Part shown: piece after piece, positions 61,733 through 64,000 of the stretch | Layout: each line of letters begins with the position of its first letter | Numbering within the stretch: the first letter of the stretch is position 1 | Notes under the pieces: model-generated | Seen by the model: the letters and a program-made list of their open reading frames with translations, nothing else | Told to the model about the DNA's origin: nothing | The model's database searches: none | Translations under genes and position numbers: made by a program | Origin: Mesaphorura yosii | Lineage: Eukaryota; Arthropoda; Collembola; Poduromorpha; Tullbergiidae | Length of the DNA stretch: 64,000 bases | NCBI GenBank assembly: GCA_009869945.1 | Contig: WIXG01000174.1 | Location: forward strand, 62,001 to 126,000 | Direction: 5' to 3'

Positions 61733-64000
61733 GTGAGTATTCCCAAACTTCATTTGGCCTGCCAATTGTGTTCAGCGTTCAGAGAACTGCAGACAGACTT
61801 TCATGCAAGAGATCTTATCAACCTTAATTAGTTCAATTGCCCGGTGAGAAGCCAACCCCTAGAGACTGTCTGTAAAAATATTTTGTCTGCCGCGTGCTTT
61901 TAAGAGGCTGGATTATTGAGACTTAAGAAACCAAAGGCGAACGGAAGAACTCGCCCAAGTGTGGGTTTTAAGCTGGTGAGACTATCTTTCTGACATCTGG
62001 AAAAAGAAAGACCTTTGCACTTGACTTCCAGTTCCGCCTATCTGAATGTTAAACCCTGAAATAATGACATCCCGAAATTAGAATTTTCATAAATTATATG
62101 CAAACAACGGTCGTATACAAGAATACGAACTCATTATGACAGTCTTAATTCGTTTGATGTGCTATTATGCAAACGTAACATTTTGAAGGTCACTGTTGAC
62201 GGACAAAGTCAAGTTCAAGCTCACGGCGTGACATAATAGGATTTCCAAACAAGCGTGAAGCGCAAGCGGCGCAGGGAGATTAGATTGCCCAACACCTTCA
62301 CTCTTCATTTTTTGGCACTAAATCCGCTTTTGTTCTGTTTTGGCTTCTGACTCTGTCTATTGTCTCTTGTCTCCTGTCTGGATTTCGCAATCGCAACACT
62401 TTCCGACAGCAGCGAGTGTGAGAAAGAGACAGAAAACAATTAAAAAGAGTAATTCGTTACAAGAGTCGGAGCGAGTCAAGACCCTTTTTAATTTGCATGC
62501 ATTCTTGACTTTGAGCAAATAATTCTCCTGTTGTGCAAAAGGAAATGGCAAATAGTCGGTAACTCAACTCAAAATAGAATGCAAATGCGTGCGTAGAATT
62601 CCGAATCCCTCCCCAGCCCGCCTTTGCTTTTCAGTGTCGTAATTTCAATTTCAATGCCAAAGAATTTTAAAGGGTTTGCAAAATGTATCACAATTTCCTT
62701 GTGTCTGAAAGAACTCAGAAATCGTTCAGCTGAGACTCTGCCATGTGATTACGTCAATCTGATCCTTCAGCTCAGGAAAACTCGGCGCAGTAGATCATTG
62801 CAATGGCAAATATCCGTAAACCTAAATCATTGACTAAGAGCTCTGAGGACAGCATTGGAAATAAATCCATCAGCTCCGCTCGTAATGTAAATTAACACTC
62901 TCAAGAGCGAGACGGCTGTATTCGGAATTATCCTCTTGAATCCAACATTTGCATGGCGCGATGGCGAAATACCTTCAAGGCAAGTTACAAAAATAAAAAG
63001 GCATATAAAAATTTCACTTTTATAGCGTTTGTGGCGGGCGCCAAAAGCTCAACTGTCTGAGACAATTTATGATGGGACGACCCACGTTGACGACGGTCTT
63101 TGCTTTGCCTTGTTGTTTGCTGTGTCACACTGCTATTCTTGATCAAATTGAAGAGGACAGACACCAATATTGGTCAAGGGTCGAAAATAGCATGAGTGGG
63201 AATAGAAATAGAGCATGAGCACTGAAATATTTAAGATTCAACCTCGAAAGTTGATAGTTCACGACTAAACAATACGGTAGTATGCTGTCATATTGCGTAG
63301 GATCGTGCTTTGGAATATACTCGAAACCACAGACATCTAGAGCCCAGAACATAACTGTTGACATGTTGTTGCTTTCACTAAACTCCTAAGTTGGTCAGTG
63401 GCGGATCAGGAGCGTTCATCGATTTTTATGGGGAAATTTTCATGGCTGACGCAGTTCAATATCAAATGCTCTAGGAATAAAGTTCAAGGGTGTGGGTGCT
63501 AAAATTTTTCCAAAATTATGTGCAACAGTGATTTCGTAAGGACGAAAGGACGTGCTATTTCATTGCTTTGTCGATCGAGAAGCTTACAGCATGCTTTCAG
63601 GGTATGATCGGAGATTTATGACAATGACGACGGAAAACGCGGCTCGTTGACAAATGGGCCGAACGCCGAAGCCGAAAAGGTGTTCGTGTTGTACTCGTGC
63701 TCAAGGCAGGGCGCAGTCGGGCTCAGACTGAGCAGCGCATTCAGCATTCGGAGTTGTGGAACTATAAATAATTGTATTATCGATGACAAAGTAAACTCTG
63801 CCAACTGGATAAATTAAATATTCATACGTATGGCTCCTCTGCTCTTCTTCGGTCATCACCGTGCTGCTTGATAATGACTGTCAGCCTAATGTGGCGTGGC
63901 CGAGCTGTTGAGCGGTGCAATACTTTAGTTTGTCAAGTCATTGCCAAATGCCATCGAAAAATCAATACATTATTGTAATAGGGATTTCCTACAAGTGCGA
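61733..64000. other. Kir intron 4 (or later) up to the window end
   Basis: Begins with GTGAGT after the HQEEIK codons. I searched by eye for the expected next Kir block (a DRLFLVWP-like motif) on the plus strand and did not find it, so the following exon is probably beyond 64000. No other gene is recognised. Confidence 0.6.

Noticed and set aside
1-64000. Mobile elements, rRNA, tRNA, CRISPR arrays, viral insertions
   Set aside because: No terminal repeats with duplications, no reverse transcriptase or transposase motifs, no tRNA boxes or rRNA blocks and no regularly spaced repeats were recognised. A profile search could still find decayed copies.

Overview
The window is animal nuclear DNA. 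Its genes are split into many small exons with clean GT..AG boundaries (often GTAAGT donors), intron phases match across every join, and some introns are several kilobases long. The gene set (exocyst Exo70, the proteasome chaperone gankyrin/PSMD10, a Wide-awake/ANKFN1 scaffold with C-terminal Ras-association domain, and an inward-rectifier K+ channel) is bilaterian. The Wide-awake layout suggests an arthropod or another invertebrate, but I cannot fix the taxon. I saw no intact transposon, rRNA, tRNA, CRISPR array or operon.

Left end (1-8142): Exo70 lies on the minus strand (986-5753, 11 coding exons, 678 aa) and PSMD10 on the plus strand (5952-7150, 6 coding exons, 225 aa). They are head-to-head with 198 bp between start codons, so a shared bidirectional promoter is likely. 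PSMD10 runs tail-to-tail into the 3' UTR of the next gene.

Middle (8143-49481): one very long minus-strand gene encodes a Wide-awake (Banderuola/ANKFN1) orthologue. I rebuilt 24 coding exons with compatible phases, totalling 5232 nt (1743 aa plus stop). In order they hold a basic N-terminus, a Ser/Gln-rich stretch, ankyrin repeats, an FN3 domain, the conserved ANKFN1 core, a proline-rich SH3-type segment, a Ras-association domain and a C-terminal PDZ-ligand-like tail. Its introns hold a probable nested three-exon membrane-protein gene on the same strand (29587-30471) and a small antisense coding-like ORF with a poly(A) signal (15319-15645).

Right end (49482-64000): about 7 kb of apparently gene-free DNA is followed by the 5' part of an inward-rectifier K+ channel gene on the plus strand (56800-61732, four coding exons seen). 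Its C-terminal exons lie beyond the window or were not recognised. A TATA-like box sits upstream of its start codon.

The genes are not a pathway cluster. The clearest links are the Exo70/PSMD10 divergent pair and the fact that both Wide-awake and Kir channels set neuronal excitability, but their adjacency may be chance. Exon boundaries were read by eye from splice signals, frame and remembered family conservation; no alignment or RNA data were available.
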